A stretch of DNA of 64,000 bases from Saccharibacillus alkalitolerans (GTDB lineage: Bacteria; Bacillota; Bacilli; Paenibacillales; Paenibacillaceae): assembly GCF_011090185.1 (NCBI RefSeq), contig NZ_JAAFGS010000001.1, positions 1,271,049 to 1,335,048 of the forward strand, read 5' to 3'. Position numbers and translations under genes: made by a program. The notes below the pieces were generated by a model that was not told the origin of the DNA, made no database searches, and saw nothing but the letters and a program-made list of their open reading frames with translations. Below, piece by piece: positions 26,987-36,479 of the stretch (the stretch's first letter is position 1; each line of letters opens with the position of its first letter).

Positions 26987-27946
26987 ATGAAACTTCGTAT
27001 GACAAAAAAAACGGCCGACCTGGCGATTGCCCTGGTGTCGGTCGGCTGGGGATCTTCCTATTTGCTGATGAAAATGGGACTGGACGGCATGGGGCCGTTC
27101 ACGCTGCTCGCCTGGCGATTCCTGCTGGCCTTCGCCCTGACGGCTCCGCTCTTCTGGCGCCGAGCGCGATCGGCCGACCTCAAAACGATCGGGCAGAGCG
27201 CGCTTCTCGGCTTCGTCATGTTCGTCATGCTGTCGCTGCTTATTACGGGACTTCAAACGACGACCGCATCCTCTGCCGGCTTCTTGACCAGCGCGATGGT
27301 CGTTTTCGTGCCGCTGCTGCAGTTCGCGATCACGCGCCGCAAGCCGAACCTGGCGACCGTCTGCGGCATCGTGCTGACGATGGGCGGGATCGCCCTGCTT
27401 ACGCTTCGGCATTCGCTGACGTTCGAATTCGGATCGGTGCTGTGCCTGCTCGGCGCTTTTGTATACGCGGTGCATATTCTGCTTACCAACCGGTTCGCCC
27501 GTCGTTCCGACGGCCTCACGCTCGGCGTGCTGCAGATCGGCTTCATCGGATTGTTCGGATTGATCTTCGGCTTCCTCCTCGAGACGCCGTCGATGCCCCG
27601 CGGCGCTTCCGGATGGACCGCCGTCGTCGGACTCGCCGTGATCTGCAGCGCTTTCGGCTTCATTATGCAGACCGTAGCGCAGAAGTATACGACGCCCGAA
27701 CGGATCGGCGTGCTGTTCTCGCTCGAACCGGTCTTCGCCGCGCTGTTCGGCTTTTTGTTTCTCGGCGAGATGCTGGGCATACAGGGCTATCTGGGCGCTC
27801 TGCTGATTCTCGGCGGCGTGCTGGTATCGGGGCTCAAGCCGTCCCCTTCCCGCGCTCTGCCGCGGCCGCCGAGACTGCCGGGACGCTCGCGGCGATCTTC
27901 GGAACGCGTGCGGACCGTCGATGCGGGCAGCGGAACCGGCGCTTAA
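26987..27946 (+). CDS. EamA-family (DMT) transporter
   Basis: A 319-residue inner-membrane protein with about ten hydrophobic segments in two EamA repeats (residues about 10-140 and 150-285), starting with the typical VSVGWGSSYLLMK and, in the second half, PVFAALFGFLFLGEMLG. Members export amino acids or small metabolites; the substrate cannot be read from sequence. The last 35 residues are Arg- and Pro-rich and probably cytoplasmic. It faces a LysR regulator across a 159-base gap with a perfect palindrome and is followed by a strong terminator. Confidence 0.92.
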   Translation: MKLRMTKKTADLAIALVSVGWGSSYLLMKMGLDGMGPFTLLAWRFLLAFALTAPLFWRRARSADLKTIGQSALLGFVMFVMLSLLITGLQTTTASSAGFLTSAMVVFVPLLQFAITRRKPNLATVCGIVLTMGGIALLTLRHSLTFEFGSVLCLLGAFVYAVHILLTNRFARRSDGLTLGVLQIGFIGLFGLIFGFLLETPSMPRGASGWTAVVGLAVICSAFGFIMQTVAQKYTTPERIGVLFSLEPVFAALFGFLFLGEMLGIQGYLGALLILGGVLVSGLKPSPSRALPRPPRLPGRSRRSSERVRTVDAGSGTGA

Positions 27947-27981
27947 AAACGGCTTAAGGCCGACAACAAAAAAACGCATAG

Positions 27982-28023
27982 AAAGCCGCCGTTTCATCTC
28001 CGGATGAAGCGGCGGCTTTTTTT
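27982..28023. terminator. rho-independent terminator
   Basis: AAGCCGCCG and TTCATC pair with GATGAA and CGGCGGCTT around TCCG, followed by eight T on the plus strand. It separates the EamA gene from the converging GNAT gene and can serve both. Confidence 0.85.
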
Positions 28024-28053
28024 CGATGAACGGCTCAACAGGAAGCGGAACTT

Positions 28054-28653
28054 CTACTCCGAACCCGCGATCCGCTCGTAGTCCGACCGCAGCATGCCGT
28101 ATATCTTCGTATCGACATACTCGCCGTTGTAACGGAAATCTTCCCGCTTGACGCCTTCGAGCACGAAGCCGCTTTTGACGTACACCCGTTCCGCTCTCGG
28201 ATTGAAACTGAACACCTCAAGCGTTATCCGGTGCAGTCCCAGCTTCTCGAATCCGTATTTCAGAAACAGCGGCACGGCTTCCGTGCCCAGTCCTTTGCCG
28301 CGCCCCGCGGATCCGATGAGAATGCGGAAGTTGACGCTGCCCGCGTTCTCGTCGTATTCGTTAAAGACGACTTCGCCGACCAGCTCCCCGCTTTCCCGGT
28401 CCGCGACAGCCAGATCCAGCCGATCGGATTGATCGTTGCGGCCGGCATACCAGGATTTGATGCGTTCTTCCTCATCCGCAGACATCGGCGCCGAAGCTTC
28501 TTCGTCGTTCGCGGCCGAGCCGGTCAAGCGCCGGACCTCGCTTTCCGCCAGGATGCGCATCATCCGTTCGGCGTCTCCGGGCCCGAACGGCCTCAATATC
28601 GTTTTTTGCCCCAACAAAAGCGGTTTTTCCGCAAAATCGGCTCTTTCCATCAT
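28054..28653 (-). CDS. GNAT N-acetyltransferase, RimJ/RimL-like
   Basis: A 199-residue acetyltransferase of the Acetyltransf_3 type. The acetyl-CoA binding loop is seen in ILIGSAGRGKGLGTEAVPLFLKYGFEKLGLHRI, followed by VFSFNPRAERVYVKSGF, as in ribosomal-protein and spermidine acetyltransferases. The substrate is not predictable. AGGAGG lies four bases before the ATG at 28653 and seven before the next ATG at 28650, so either could be used; the long frame to 28824 is rejected. Divergent from the acyltransferase gene. Confidence 0.9.
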   Translation of the reverse strand: MMERADFAEKPLLLGQKTILRPFGPGDAERMMRILAESEVRRLTGSAANDEEASAPMSADEEERIKSWYAGRNDQSDRLDLAVADRESGELVGEVVFNEYDENAGSVNFRILIGSAGRGKGLGTEAVPLFLKYGFEKLGLHRITLEVFSFNPRAERVYVKSGFVLEGVKREDFRYNGEYVDTKIYGMLRSDYERIAGSE

Positions 28654-28813
28654 TCCGCCTCCTATTCGCTCTCTCGCCTTTCTCTCGGCCTGAAAGCGCG
28701 TTCCGTTAAAATTTGCCGCCAAATTGATTCTTAAACGATCCGTTTCGCTTATTATAGATGAGGAGATACACACCAAGCAAAAAAAGGAATCGATTCGAAG
28801 GAGGAAGCTTTTC

Positions 28814-30055
28814 ATGCCGGACACGCCTATACCGGCAGCCGCAGGCGCTCCGCGCGCCGCCCTTGAACGGGTCGACGAATGGGGACTGCTGCGCGGACTG
28901 TCTTTTTTCGCGATCGTGATTCAGCACAGCCTGGGCGAATACGTCTACCGCGCCGATATTCTGTATCCCGACGCGGCCGCGCTCGCCCTGCTGTATCATC
29001 TGGTCCGATACGGGACGCTGACGTTCGTGTTTCTGGCCGGAGCGATCTTGTTTTACCGATACGGGCAGAGCGAAAAGCGCTATGCGCCCGTACTCCGCAA
29101 AAGGATCGGGGACATCTACGTTCCGTTCGCCGTCTGGACGCTGCTTTACTGGATCAGCACCAAAATCGCTTCCAAGCAGCCTCTGCTGCAGGACGGCGAC
29201 CTGCCGATCCTGCTCCGGCAGTTCATCGCGCCGACGGTGGGCTACCATCTGTGGTTCGTCGTGATGATCTTTCAGTTTTATTTGTTTTTCCCGCTGTTCC
29301 GCTCGTCCGCTTCCCGTCTCGGCCGCTGGACCGGAGCCGGAGACACCGAAAAAGCGCGCTTTACGCGAATCGGCTTGCTGACGCTGCTGCTCGCCGCCGC
29401 CTACGGCTGGCTGATGTACCTTTCCTACTACCGGATGCCGGAATGGCAAACTTCGGGATGGTGGAAAACGCTGCTCGACTACCGGACTTTCGAGTTTCCG
29501 TATTACGCTTTTTACTTCGTGCTGGGCGGCATCTGCGGCGCTCATCTTCGGCAGTGGCGCACGCTGGTGCTGAAGCTGCTGCCGTGGAGCACGCTCGCTT
29601 CCGTGGCTATGTATGTGTGGATGACGCACGATCTGCTGCGCAGTTCCGGCGAGCAGATCAACTTGAACTATTCCACTTACTTGAAGCCGAGCAGCTTCCT
29701 CTTCGTGACCGCTCAAATTTTCATGCTGTACGGCTGGGCGCTTCTGCTGCAAAAACACGGCGGCCGGCTCGGCAGGCTGCTCACGCTGTGCGGCAAGTAT
29801 TCGTTCGGCGCTTACTTGAGCCACGCCATGATTCTGACCTGGATCTCCATCTTGACCCGGCACTGGCTTTTCCCCGGCTGGCATGTGACGGCCGCCTTAT
29901 TGACGGCTCTGATCGTCGCGCCGTGCGCGCTGCTGCTGTGCGCGGGCCTTTCCCGACTGCCGGGCGGAAAATGGCTGACGGGAGGCGCCGGACGCAATGC
30001 GAGGAGCGGCAGGAGAAATTCCCGTTCCGCGCCGGCACGCATGCCCGATCTTTGA
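28814..30055 (+). CDS. acyltransferase-3 family membrane protein
   Basis: A 413-residue membrane protein with about ten segments. The N-terminal block LLRGLSFFAIVIQHSLGEY holds the conserved His of acyltransferase family 3, which transfers acyl (often acetyl) groups to cell-envelope sugars such as peptidoglycan, teichoic acid or exopolysaccharide. The 3' end encodes an Arg-rich tail. The start at 28814 fits AAGGAGG; the frame upstream to 28724 is noncoding. Alone in its unit and followed by a very strong terminator. The acceptor is unknown. Confidence 0.9.
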   Translation: MPDTPIPAAAGAPRAALERVDEWGLLRGLSFFAIVIQHSLGEYVYRADILYPDAAALALLYHLVRYGTLTFVFLAGAILFYRYGQSEKRYAPVLRKRIGDIYVPFAVWTLLYWISTKIASKQPLLQDGDLPILLRQFIAPTVGYHLWFVVMIFQFYLFFPLFRSSASRLGRWTGAGDTEKARFTRIGLLTLLLAAAYGWLMYLSYYRMPEWQTSGWWKTLLDYRTFEFPYYAFYFVLGGICGAHLRQWRTLVLKLLPWSTLASVAMYVWMTHDLLRSSGEQINLNYSTYLKPSSFLFVTAQIFMLYGWALLLQKHGGRLGRLLTLCGKYSFGAYLSHAMILTWISILTRHWLFPGWHVTAALLTALIVAPCALLLCAGLSRLPGGKWLTGGAGRNARSGRRNSRSAPARMPDL

Positions 30056-30083
30056 ACATGAACGGCAGACGGCCGCGCACGGC

Positions 30084-30132
30084 AAAAAACCTTCGGTATC
30101 CCGCGAAAGTGCGGGATACCGAAGGTTTTTTC
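30084..30132. terminator. strong bidirectional terminator
   Basis: AAAAAACCTTCGGTATCCCGC pairs with its complement across a short GAAAGT loop, with T-runs on both strands. It separates the acyltransferase gene from the converging dapA gene. Confidence 0.93.
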
Positions 30133-30162
30133 GTACTGCCATTAGGTGTTCAAGCCCGCCGC

Positions 30163-31062
30163 TTACAGAGCCAGCGCGTCTCCCGGAAGCACGCCCGTCT
30201 GAAGCAGCTTGCCCTTCAGTTCCGCGCCGATCTCCACCATCGGAAGGCGCAGCGTGCCGTGCGAGATGTGTCCGAGCTCCGCAAGCAGCCACTTGATCGG
30301 AGCCGGATTCGGTTCTTCGAACAGCAGCCGCATAAGCGGCATCAGCTGCTCGAAAACGGCCAGCGCTTCTTCCCGGCGGCCCGCCCGGAAGTTCCGGTAA
30401 ATGCTCAGGAAGTCTTCCGTGCGCACATGCGCCGACGCCAGCATGCCGCCCGCCGCTCCGGCATCCAGGAACTCCAGCAGCCGCGCGTCGTCTCCGCTCA
30501 GCACCGGCTTGGCGTGACCGGAAGCCTGCAGCGCCCGCAGAAGCTCCGTGCTGCCCGAGCAGTCTTTCATGCCGGCGATGCCGTCCATTTCCATGATGGC
30601 GCGCGCCGTGTCGACTTCCATGCGGACACCCGTCCGGCCCGGAATTTCATAGACGATGACCGGAAGACCCACTTCGGCGATTTTGCGAAAATGTTCGATG
30701 ATCCCCCGCTGCGAAGGCTTATTATAATAAGGAACAACAGCCAGCACGGCATCGGCGCCCAGCTTCCCGGCAAGTTCGGTCTTTTTGACCGAAGCGCGCG
30801 TGTCGTTCGTTCCCGTTCCGAGCACAAGGGGGATCTCGGCGGCTCCGATCGCGGACTTGGCGGCGGCGGACAGCAGGCTCAGCTCTTCATGGCTTACGGT
30901 CGGCGATTCGCCGGTCGTTCCGTTGACGACCAGACCGTGGATGCCCTGCTCGACAAGCGAAGCCGACAGCTTATGGAAAGATGCCAAGTCGAGCTCTCCG
31001 CTCGGCAAAAACGGCGTGATGACGGGCATATAAATACCATGCAGCTGTTGTTCGGTTAACAT
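30163..31062 (-). CDS. dapA: 4-hydroxy-tetrahydrodipicolinate synthase (DapA family)
   Basis: A 299-residue Schiff-base aldolase that condenses pyruvate with aspartate semialdehyde in the lysine/diaminopimelate pathway. Visible features are VNGTTGESPT, VVPYYNKPSQRG, Tyr138 (VYEIPGRTG) and the Schiff-base Lys166 (AGMKDCSGS), with Arg143 in place for carboxylate binding. It is isolated from other lysine genes and divergent from a LysR regulator, so it may be a second copy or a related aldolase such as N-acetylneuraminate or KDG lyase; the PSQRG and PGRTGVRM blocks favour DapA. GGAGG is seven bases before the ATG. Confidence 0.88.
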   Translation of the reverse strand: MLTEQQLHGIYMPVITPFLPSGELDLASFHKLSASLVEQGIHGLVVNGTTGESPTVSHEELSLLSAAAKSAIGAAEIPLVLGTGTNDTRASVKKTELAGKLGADAVLAVVPYYNKPSQRGIIEHFRKIAEVGLPVIVYEIPGRTGVRMEVDTARAIMEMDGIAGMKDCSGSTELLRALQASGHAKPVLSGDDARLLEFLDAGAAGGMLASAHVRTEDFLSIYRNFRAGRREEALAVFEQLMPLMRLLFEEPNPAPIKWLLAELGHISHGTLRLPMVEIGAELKGKLLQTGVLPGDALAL

Positions 31063-31104
31063 TGGGTTTCCTCCCAGCAGACTTTTGTTAGCTCTACTTT
31101 ATCA

Positions 31105-31133
31105 TGGAAAATCCCATCAGCGTTAGCTATAAT
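31105..31133 (+). promoter_or_regulatory. probable promoter of the second LysR gene
   Basis: TGGAAA (31105-31110), 17-base spacer, TATAAT (31128-31133). The sequence GTTAGCT occurs twice in this divergent region (31087 and 31122), which may be regulator half-sites. Confidence 0.5.
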
Positions 31134-31189
31134 AAATGATACATCGCATCAAAGTTTTTGATGAATCGAAAAATACGGGAGCGGATACG

Positions 31190-32107
31190 GTGGAATTGAC
31201 ATATCTTCGGACATTTCGGGAAGTGGCACGGCGCCAGAGTTTTACGAAAGCAGCCGAGGAACTCGGCTATGCCCAATCCAGCGTTACGATGCAGATGCAA
31301 AAATTGGAGCGCGAATACGGCGTAGCCTTATTCGAGCGCTACGGCCGTCAGCTTCGGCTGACGCCGCCCGGCGAAGCGCTGCTCAAACTGGCGGTACAGA
31401 TGCTGGAGCTGTACGACGAGTCGAAAGAAGCGATCGGCAAGCAGCTGGACGGATCCGTCACGATCGGCACGATCGATTCGCTGGCCGCCTATTATCTGCC
31501 TCCCCATCTCCAGCAGCTTCGCCTCAAGCATCCCGGCATCGGCATCCAAATGCTGCCCGACAGCGAAAGCAATCTGGTGCATAAACTCAAAGAAGGCGAA
31601 TACGATCTGGCGCTGCTGCTCGACCGAAAGCCCGCCGATCCGTCGCTGCGCTGCATCACGGTGCGAGAAGAGCCGCTGGTGCTTGTGGCGCCTCCCGGTC
31701 ATCCGCTGACCGTCGGCGAACAGGTTCGCCTGAACGACTTGGGCGGCTGCGAACTGATCGTTTCCGAAGGCAGCTGCCTGTACCGCAGCACGTTCGAGAA
31801 AGTGCTCCGCGAACACGGCGTGTCCTATCGGATCGGCTTCGAACTGGGCAGCCTGGAAGCGATCAAGCACTGCGTCATGAACGGCCTGGGCATCGCTCTG
31901 CTGCCGCGAATCGCCGTCGAAGAGGAACTTCAGCGGGGCAGCCTGGCGAGCGTTCCTTTCGTCCATCCCGATCTGCGCTTCCACCTGCAGCTGCTGCTGC
32001 ATCCGAAAAAGTGGATGTCGCAGATGATGCTGACGCTGATCGGCCTGCTGACCGGCGAAGACGCCGAACGGGTGCAGGAACGGCTGAACGCGATGGAGGC
32101 AAAATAA
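31190..32107 (+). CDS. LysR-family transcriptional regulator (2)
   Basis: A LysR regulator of 305 residues. I take the GTG at 31190 as start (family-typical M-ELTYLRTFREVARR) behind GGGAG; an upstream ATG at 31136 would add 18 unrelated residues and overlap the promoter. The winged helix-turn-helix is at 1-60 (QSFTKAAEELGYAQSSVTMQMQKLE) and the effector domain follows. It is divergent from dapA across 127 bases, suggesting dapA or its own gene as target. Confidence 0.9.
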   Translation: MELTYLRTFREVARRQSFTKAAEELGYAQSSVTMQMQKLEREYGVALFERYGRQLRLTPPGEALLKLAVQMLELYDESKEAIGKQLDGSVTIGTIDSLAAYYLPPHLQQLRLKHPGIGIQMLPDSESNLVHKLKEGEYDLALLLDRKPADPSLRCITVREEPLVLVAPPGHPLTVGEQVRLNDLGGCELIVSEGSCLYRSTFEKVLREHGVSYRIGFELGSLEAIKHCVMNGLGIALLPRIAVEEELQRGSLASVPFVHPDLRFHLQLLLHPKKWMSQMMLTLIGLLTGEDAERVQERLNAMEAK

Positions 32108-32157
32108 TAAGTGTCGCTTCGCAGTTATTCGAAGAATACGAAGCTTGGTTCCCGAGC

Positions 32158-34476
32158 TCAGCTTTCGCTGCCGGAGGCAGCGGCGAGATCTCCCGCTCCT
32201 TCCGCCCCGGCAGGCTTAGGCCAGCGAATCACGGCTTTGAACAGATCGCCGTCGAGTTCGACGGCAAACGCGCCGCCCTGCAGCTCGACCAAGCTTTTGA
32301 CGATCGCCAGTCCCAGTCCGGAGCCTTCCGTATGACGGGAACGGTCGCCGCGCACGAAGCGTTCGGTAATTTCTTCCGGCTTGAAATCGAGTTCCGCGGC
32401 GGAGACGTTTTTGAACGAAACCGTCGCTCCGCTCGCGTCCTCCGTCAGCTCGACGTACGCCCGGGAGCCCGGCATCGAATATTTGGCGATGTTCAAGTAG
32501 AGATTTTCGAAAATGCGGAACGTTTTCTCGCTGTCGAGCGGCAGGATAACTTTGTGCTCGGGCAGCACGAATCGCAGCTGCACGTTCGACTCCGCCATTC
32601 TGTCTTCCAATTCGATATGCGCCTGCTTCAGCAGCTCCACCAGATCGACGCTGACCGGCGCCACCTCCGCGCTGCCGCTCGACGCCCGCGTATATTCGAA
32701 CAGATCCTCGATCAGGCGGCTCAACCGCTGCGATTTCCCGCTCAGCACGTCGATGTACGCACGGCGTTCCTCCTCCGTCAGATCGGCCTGCTGCAGCAGA
32801 TTGACGTAGGTCAGAATCGCCGTTACCGGCGTTTTCAGATCGTGCGAAACGTTGGTCACCAGTTCGCTTTTCATCTTCTGGCTTTTCGTTTCTTCGTCGA
32901 CCGCGCGTTTGAATCCTTCGCGGATGCGCCGGAGTTCGTTTTTGAGCGGATCGAAAGGGCCTAGACGATCGTCGAGTCCGATCTCGAAGTTTCCTCCCGC
33001 AATCTCTTGCACGGAACCGTAGAAGCGATCGTACGCGTAGCGAAACCGGTCTTTGCGCTTTTTGGCGACGTAGACCAGCGCAAGCAGATAAACGGCAAGC
33101 GGAATCAGCGCGTAATACCGAATAAACACGGCCGACGCTACAAGGGCAGCCAGCACCGCGAAGTGAGCGAATGCCGCCCGGATCAGCGACCGGTCTCCGC
33201 GATCCGCGAGATCGAACGCATGCAGCCAGCGGACAAAGCGGACGGTCAGGCTGCCCCGGCTCATCGCGCTTCCGAACCCTTCGCGGACGGCCTCGGACAG
33301 GAACCAAGAAAGCCCGCACCAGAAGGAAAGAATCGCCAACCATATGCCCAAAGCCGATGCGGCTTTCATCCATTCGCTGAAGTCGTATCCCAACAATCCG
33401 CTGTCGTAGGACCAGGTCGCGAATTCGACGTAGAATATCGGCGGAATCGCGCAGCCCAGAAGCCAGAACTCGAGCGGCAGGCGCGGCTTTCGGTTCAAAG
33501 GCAGCAGACCGATCAGCAGGGCGCCGATCACGGCGAACAGGCAGATCCAGCCGAAGCCGGCTTCTTTCATGGCGGCAGTCCGATAATGATCGATGCTCGG
33601 GAGCGCAAATGAATAAGAACGCGGAAGGGCGTAAACGAGCGTGAAATTTTTCGGCTGCCGGATTTGCTCGGTGTAAGGGCTCGATCGGAAAAGGCCCGAG
33701 GCTTTCGTCAAGATTCCGTCCGCCGACTGCGACAGCGCCCGGTGATGCAGCTGATCGAACAGCAGTCTGTCTCTCCACTGCGTTTCGAGACCGTACCAAT
33801 CGGGAATCGACAGGTTGCCTTCCGCATCGAATTCGATCCGCGCATAAAAAGCATACTTCCGCAGCAGTTCCGCTTCGTCGAAACCCGATAACGAACGATA
33901 CTGGTTCAGCACCCCAAGCAATTCGGAATTGCCGATCCAAGCCCCCCCTTCTACCGGCTTATACTCCGCATAATAATCCATCGGAAACGGATTTTCGCTT
34001 CCGCTTGCGAAGCCGTCCTGCCACTTTTCGATCAGCTCGTTGAACGGGCTTTCAAAGTCTTGCGGCAGGGCACGGTTCTGCATGGACGAATTATACGTGT
34101 TTTGATTGCCGGGAAAAAAGATCTCGGACGGAGCGAAGTTTTTTTCGTCCTGCTTGTTGTTTTGCTGCGCGAGCGTAAGCGGCAGCACATAATTCCCTTT
34201 CTCCATCACGCTCAACCAAGATTTCGGCGATACGCCGGCTAACGAAATGTCCGTCGTTTCCTGCTTGATCCACCTTGCCGCCTTGCCTGCCGCTCCCTGT
34301 ACGGATACGGTCGCCAGCAATGCGACGACGAGAAGCAGCGCGACGCGTATCGCGATCAGAGGAACGACCGGAAGGCCCAGCTTGAATTTTCCCGACCCTT
34401 CTTTGGAGGATTTCTTCGCCTTCGGCGGCTCCTTTTCCGTCAATTGTTCCGATAAACTCTCTTCATTGTTTTTCAA
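32158..34476 (-). CDS. large membrane sensor histidine kinase
   Basis: A 772-residue kinase. After a charged N-terminus, membrane segment 1 lies at about residues 38-62. An extracytoplasmic region of roughly 240 residues follows, then about five further segments between 308 and 470. The kinase core has His545 in VTNVSHDLKTP, the N-box LYLNIAKYS and the ATP-lid GSGLGLAIVKS. Standard PhoR/VanS-type kinases have only two segments, so this is a distinct multi-membrane subtype. The gene overlaps its response-regulator gene by 14 bases. The stimulus is unknown; envelope stress is a plausible guess only. Confidence 0.92.
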   Translation of the reverse strand: MKNNEESLSEQLTEKEPPKAKKSSKEGSGKFKLGLPVVPLIAIRVALLLVVALLATVSVQGAAGKAARWIKQETTDISLAGVSPKSWLSVMEKGNYVLPLTLAQQNNKQDEKNFAPSEIFFPGNQNTYNSSMQNRALPQDFESPFNELIEKWQDGFASGSENPFPMDYYAEYKPVEGGAWIGNSELLGVLNQYRSLSGFDEAELLRKYAFYARIEFDAEGNLSIPDWYGLETQWRDRLLFDQLHHRALSQSADGILTKASGLFRSSPYTEQIRQPKNFTLVYALPRSYSFALPSIDHYRTAAMKEAGFGWICLFAVIGALLIGLLPLNRKPRLPLEFWLLGCAIPPIFYVEFATWSYDSGLLGYDFSEWMKAASALGIWLAILSFWCGLSWFLSEAVREGFGSAMSRGSLTVRFVRWLHAFDLADRGDRSLIRAAFAHFAVLAALVASAVFIRYYALIPLAVYLLALVYVAKKRKDRFRYAYDRFYGSVQEIAGGNFEIGLDDRLGPFDPLKNELRRIREGFKRAVDEETKSQKMKSELVTNVSHDLKTPVTAILTYVNLLQQADLTEEERRAYIDVLSGKSQRLSRLIEDLFEYTRASSGSAEVAPVSVDLVELLKQAHIELEDRMAESNVQLRFVLPEHKVILPLDSEKTFRIFENLYLNIAKYSMPGSRAYVELTEDASGATVSFKNVSAAELDFKPEEITERFVRGDRSRHTEGSGLGLAIVKSLVELQGGAFAVELDGDLFKAVIRWPKPAGAEGAGDLAAASGSES

Positions 34477-35164
34477 TTTTGTACCCGACCCCCCATACCA
34501 CTTTCAAATACTTCGGATTTTTCGGATTGATTTCGATCTTCTCGCGGATATTGCGGATATGCACCATGATCGTCTCCGTGGAGACGGCGCGGTCGTTCCA
34601 TACCCGCTCGTAGATCTCGTCCGCCGAAAATACGCGGCCCGGATGCCGGATCAGCAGGTTCAAAATTTTGAATTCCAGCGGCGTCAACCGTACGGGGACT
34701 TCGTCCACGTACACTTCCACCGCTTCTTCGTCCAGCTCCAATCCCCCTACCGCATAGCGTCCCCACCTTTCTTCGCGGGTCGACAGCACGGACAAATAGC
34801 GGGCATACCGCCGCAGCTGCGAATTGACCCGGGCCAGCAGTTCCATCGGGGCGAACGGCTTGGCGACGTAATCGTCCCCGCCGATGTTCAAGCCCGCGAT
34901 CTTGTCGATCTCTTCCGATTTGGCGCTGAGAAAAATGACCGGAAAATCATGCTTTTCCCGCAGCCGCATCGTCATGGCGATTCCGTCCATCCGCGGCATC
35001 ATGACGTCGACCACCGCCAGATGCACCTCTTCTTGTTCGAGCTTCTCCAATCCTTCCAAGCCGTCTTCGGCCTGAAGGACGTCGTAACCCTGATTGCGCA
35101 AATAAATGCTCACGCCTTCCAAAATTTCTTTGTCGTCTTCCACGACCAATATGCGATACGTCAT
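34463..35164 (-). CDS. OmpR/PhoB-type response regulator
   Basis: A 233-residue regulator with receiver domain (acidic ED at 9-10, Asp53 in VVDVMMPRMDG, Lys in VAKPF) and a C-terminal winged helix (about 135-230; LTPLEFKILNLLIRHPGRVFS and TIMVHIRNIREKIE). It precedes and overlaps its kinase by 14 bases, which couples their translation. The receiver resembles VanR-type regulators. Targets are not evident; the flanking genes are on separate transcripts. Confidence 0.94.
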   Translation of the reverse strand: MTYRILVVEDDKEILEGVSIYLRNQGYDVLQAEDGLEGLEKLEQEEVHLAVVDVMMPRMDGIAMTMRLREKHDFPVIFLSAKSEEIDKIAGLNIGGDDYVAKPFAPMELLARVNSQLRRYARYLSVLSTREERWGRYAVGGLELDEEAVEVYVDEVPVRLTPLEFKILNLLIRHPGRVFSADEIYERVWNDRAVSTETIMVHIRNIREKIEINPKNPKYLKVVWGVGYKIEKQ

Positions 35165-35382
35165 GATTGCCCCTTCCCCCGATCGGCGAATATCCGCTTT
35201 TTCCTATGTACGGTTCGGCATTCGCGGCCTGCGAACGCAGCACCGCGGCATCCTGTTTTCGGACTCCTTTCTTTATCGACGTTACGCCTTCATTGTACGT
35301 AACGGTTCTAAACGGACTCCCGGGGAAAAACGAAAGAAATTCGAAAGAAGGCCCGAATTTCCGCCGCTTATCGGCATACGTC

Positions 35383-35416
35383 AAAAAGGCCGGACCCGAA
35401 AGCGCCCGACCTTTTT
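35383..35416 (-). terminator. rho-independent terminator of the EAL/GGDEF unit
   Basis: AAAAAGG(C)CGG pairs with CCG(A)CCTTTTT with one mismatch; on the minus strand it follows the GGDEF stop by about 45 bases. The rest of the 298-base gap 35165-35462 holds the upstream region of the response regulator and no further gene. Confidence 0.7.
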
Positions 35417-35462
35417 GCCCTTAAAACATCCGTCCGTTTTTCCGCGTACCGGTCTACTGCGT

Positions 35463-36428
35463 TCAGCAGCCCAGGCGTGCCGCCGGCTGACCGTCCGCGA
35501 CTACGATGCTGCCCTGCACGGCTTTGCAGCGTTTCTTGATTCGCGCCGACTCTTCCACAATCTCGTCGATCGTTTCGTAATGACGGCTCCGGTTCGTCAC
35601 GACGGCGATTGACAGCGAGACGAGCGGAATCAATCCGCGGCTGCCGAAACGATTCTCTCCCGATACGGCGCCCTTGACCAGATCTTCGTTCCGATAAAAA
35701 TCCCGCTTGAGCCGTTCGAACTCTTCGATCGCCCGGCTGCAGCACTCTTCGTAATCGTGGTGATGCAAAATGGCAATATAATCGTCGCCCCCGATATGCC
35801 CGAAAAAGCTGTCCGGTTGACCGAAGATTCCGCTCAGCAAATTCGCCGTCGCCTGAAGCAGCAGATCGCCCTGCTTGAATCCGTATCCGTCGTTGTAAGA
35901 TTTGAACTGATCCAAGTCGAGGTAAAGCACGCTGAACTTCTCCAATCCCAGTGTCTGCTGCAGCCGGTCCTCGATGATCCGGTTGCCGGGCAGCCCGGTC
36001 AACGGGTTCATGAACGTCGCCACCTGCGTCCGAATGTCGGCCACGGACAGAAGCAGATTGCGTACGCTGACCGCGCCGCGAAGTCCGTCCCCGCCGCTGA
36101 CCAGTACCAGATCGTACAGTTCTTCTTCGGGCCGGTTCATCGCTCTGATGCTGACGTCGGTAATCGACTCTCCCTCGTCCACAAGCAGCGTGCGCGAATT
36201 CGACATGACGCCGACAGGCCGGTTCATAAACAGCGTGAATCCGTATCGCGTGCCGATCTGCTGATAGAACTGCACCCGCATCATCAGTGCGACGCTGCCG
36301 TCTTCGCAGGCGATCGCCAGACCTTCGAGCTTCGGGTTCCGTTTAAACAGCTCGTCCACCGCTTCGCATTTCGTGCGCGCATCGACGACCGGAATCGCCT
36401 CCATAATCTCTCCGATTTTTGTTAGCAA
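35463..36428 (-). CDS. CBS-GGDEF domain protein
   Basis: About 321 residues. The N-terminal half (about 1-130) resembles a CBS-pair region (VALMMRVQFYQQIGTRYG ... LYDLVLVSGGDGLRGAVSVRNLL). The GGDEF domain follows from about 140, with the signature GGDDY, a conservative variant that may still be active, and no RxxD inhibitory site. The start is TTG at 36428 behind AAGGGGG, or the ATG at 36404 behind GGAG. The gene is in the same frame as the EAL gene upstream, separated by 17 codons that contain a second stop. Together the two encode an EAL-CBS-GGDEF set, known elsewhere as one polypeptide. Confidence 0.88.
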   Translation of the reverse strand: MLTKIGEIMEAIPVVDARTKCEAVDELFKRNPKLEGLAIACEDGSVALMMRVQFYQQIGTRYGFTLFMNRPVGVMSNSRTLLVDEGESITDVSIRAMNRPEEELYDLVLVSGGDGLRGAVSVRNLLLSVADIRTQVATFMNPLTGLPGNRIIEDRLQQTLGLEKFSVLYLDLDQFKSYNDGYGFKQGDLLLQATANLLSGIFGQPDSFFGHIGGDDYIAILHHHDYEECCSRAIEEFERLKRDFYRNEDLVKGAVSGENRFGSRGLIPLVSLSIAVVTNRSRHYETIDEIVEESARIKKRCKAVQGSIVVADGQPAARLGC

Positions 36429-36479
36429 CCGCTGCGTCCCCCTTCTGTTCTTCGTTTAACGAAACGGCTCAAGGCTCCT

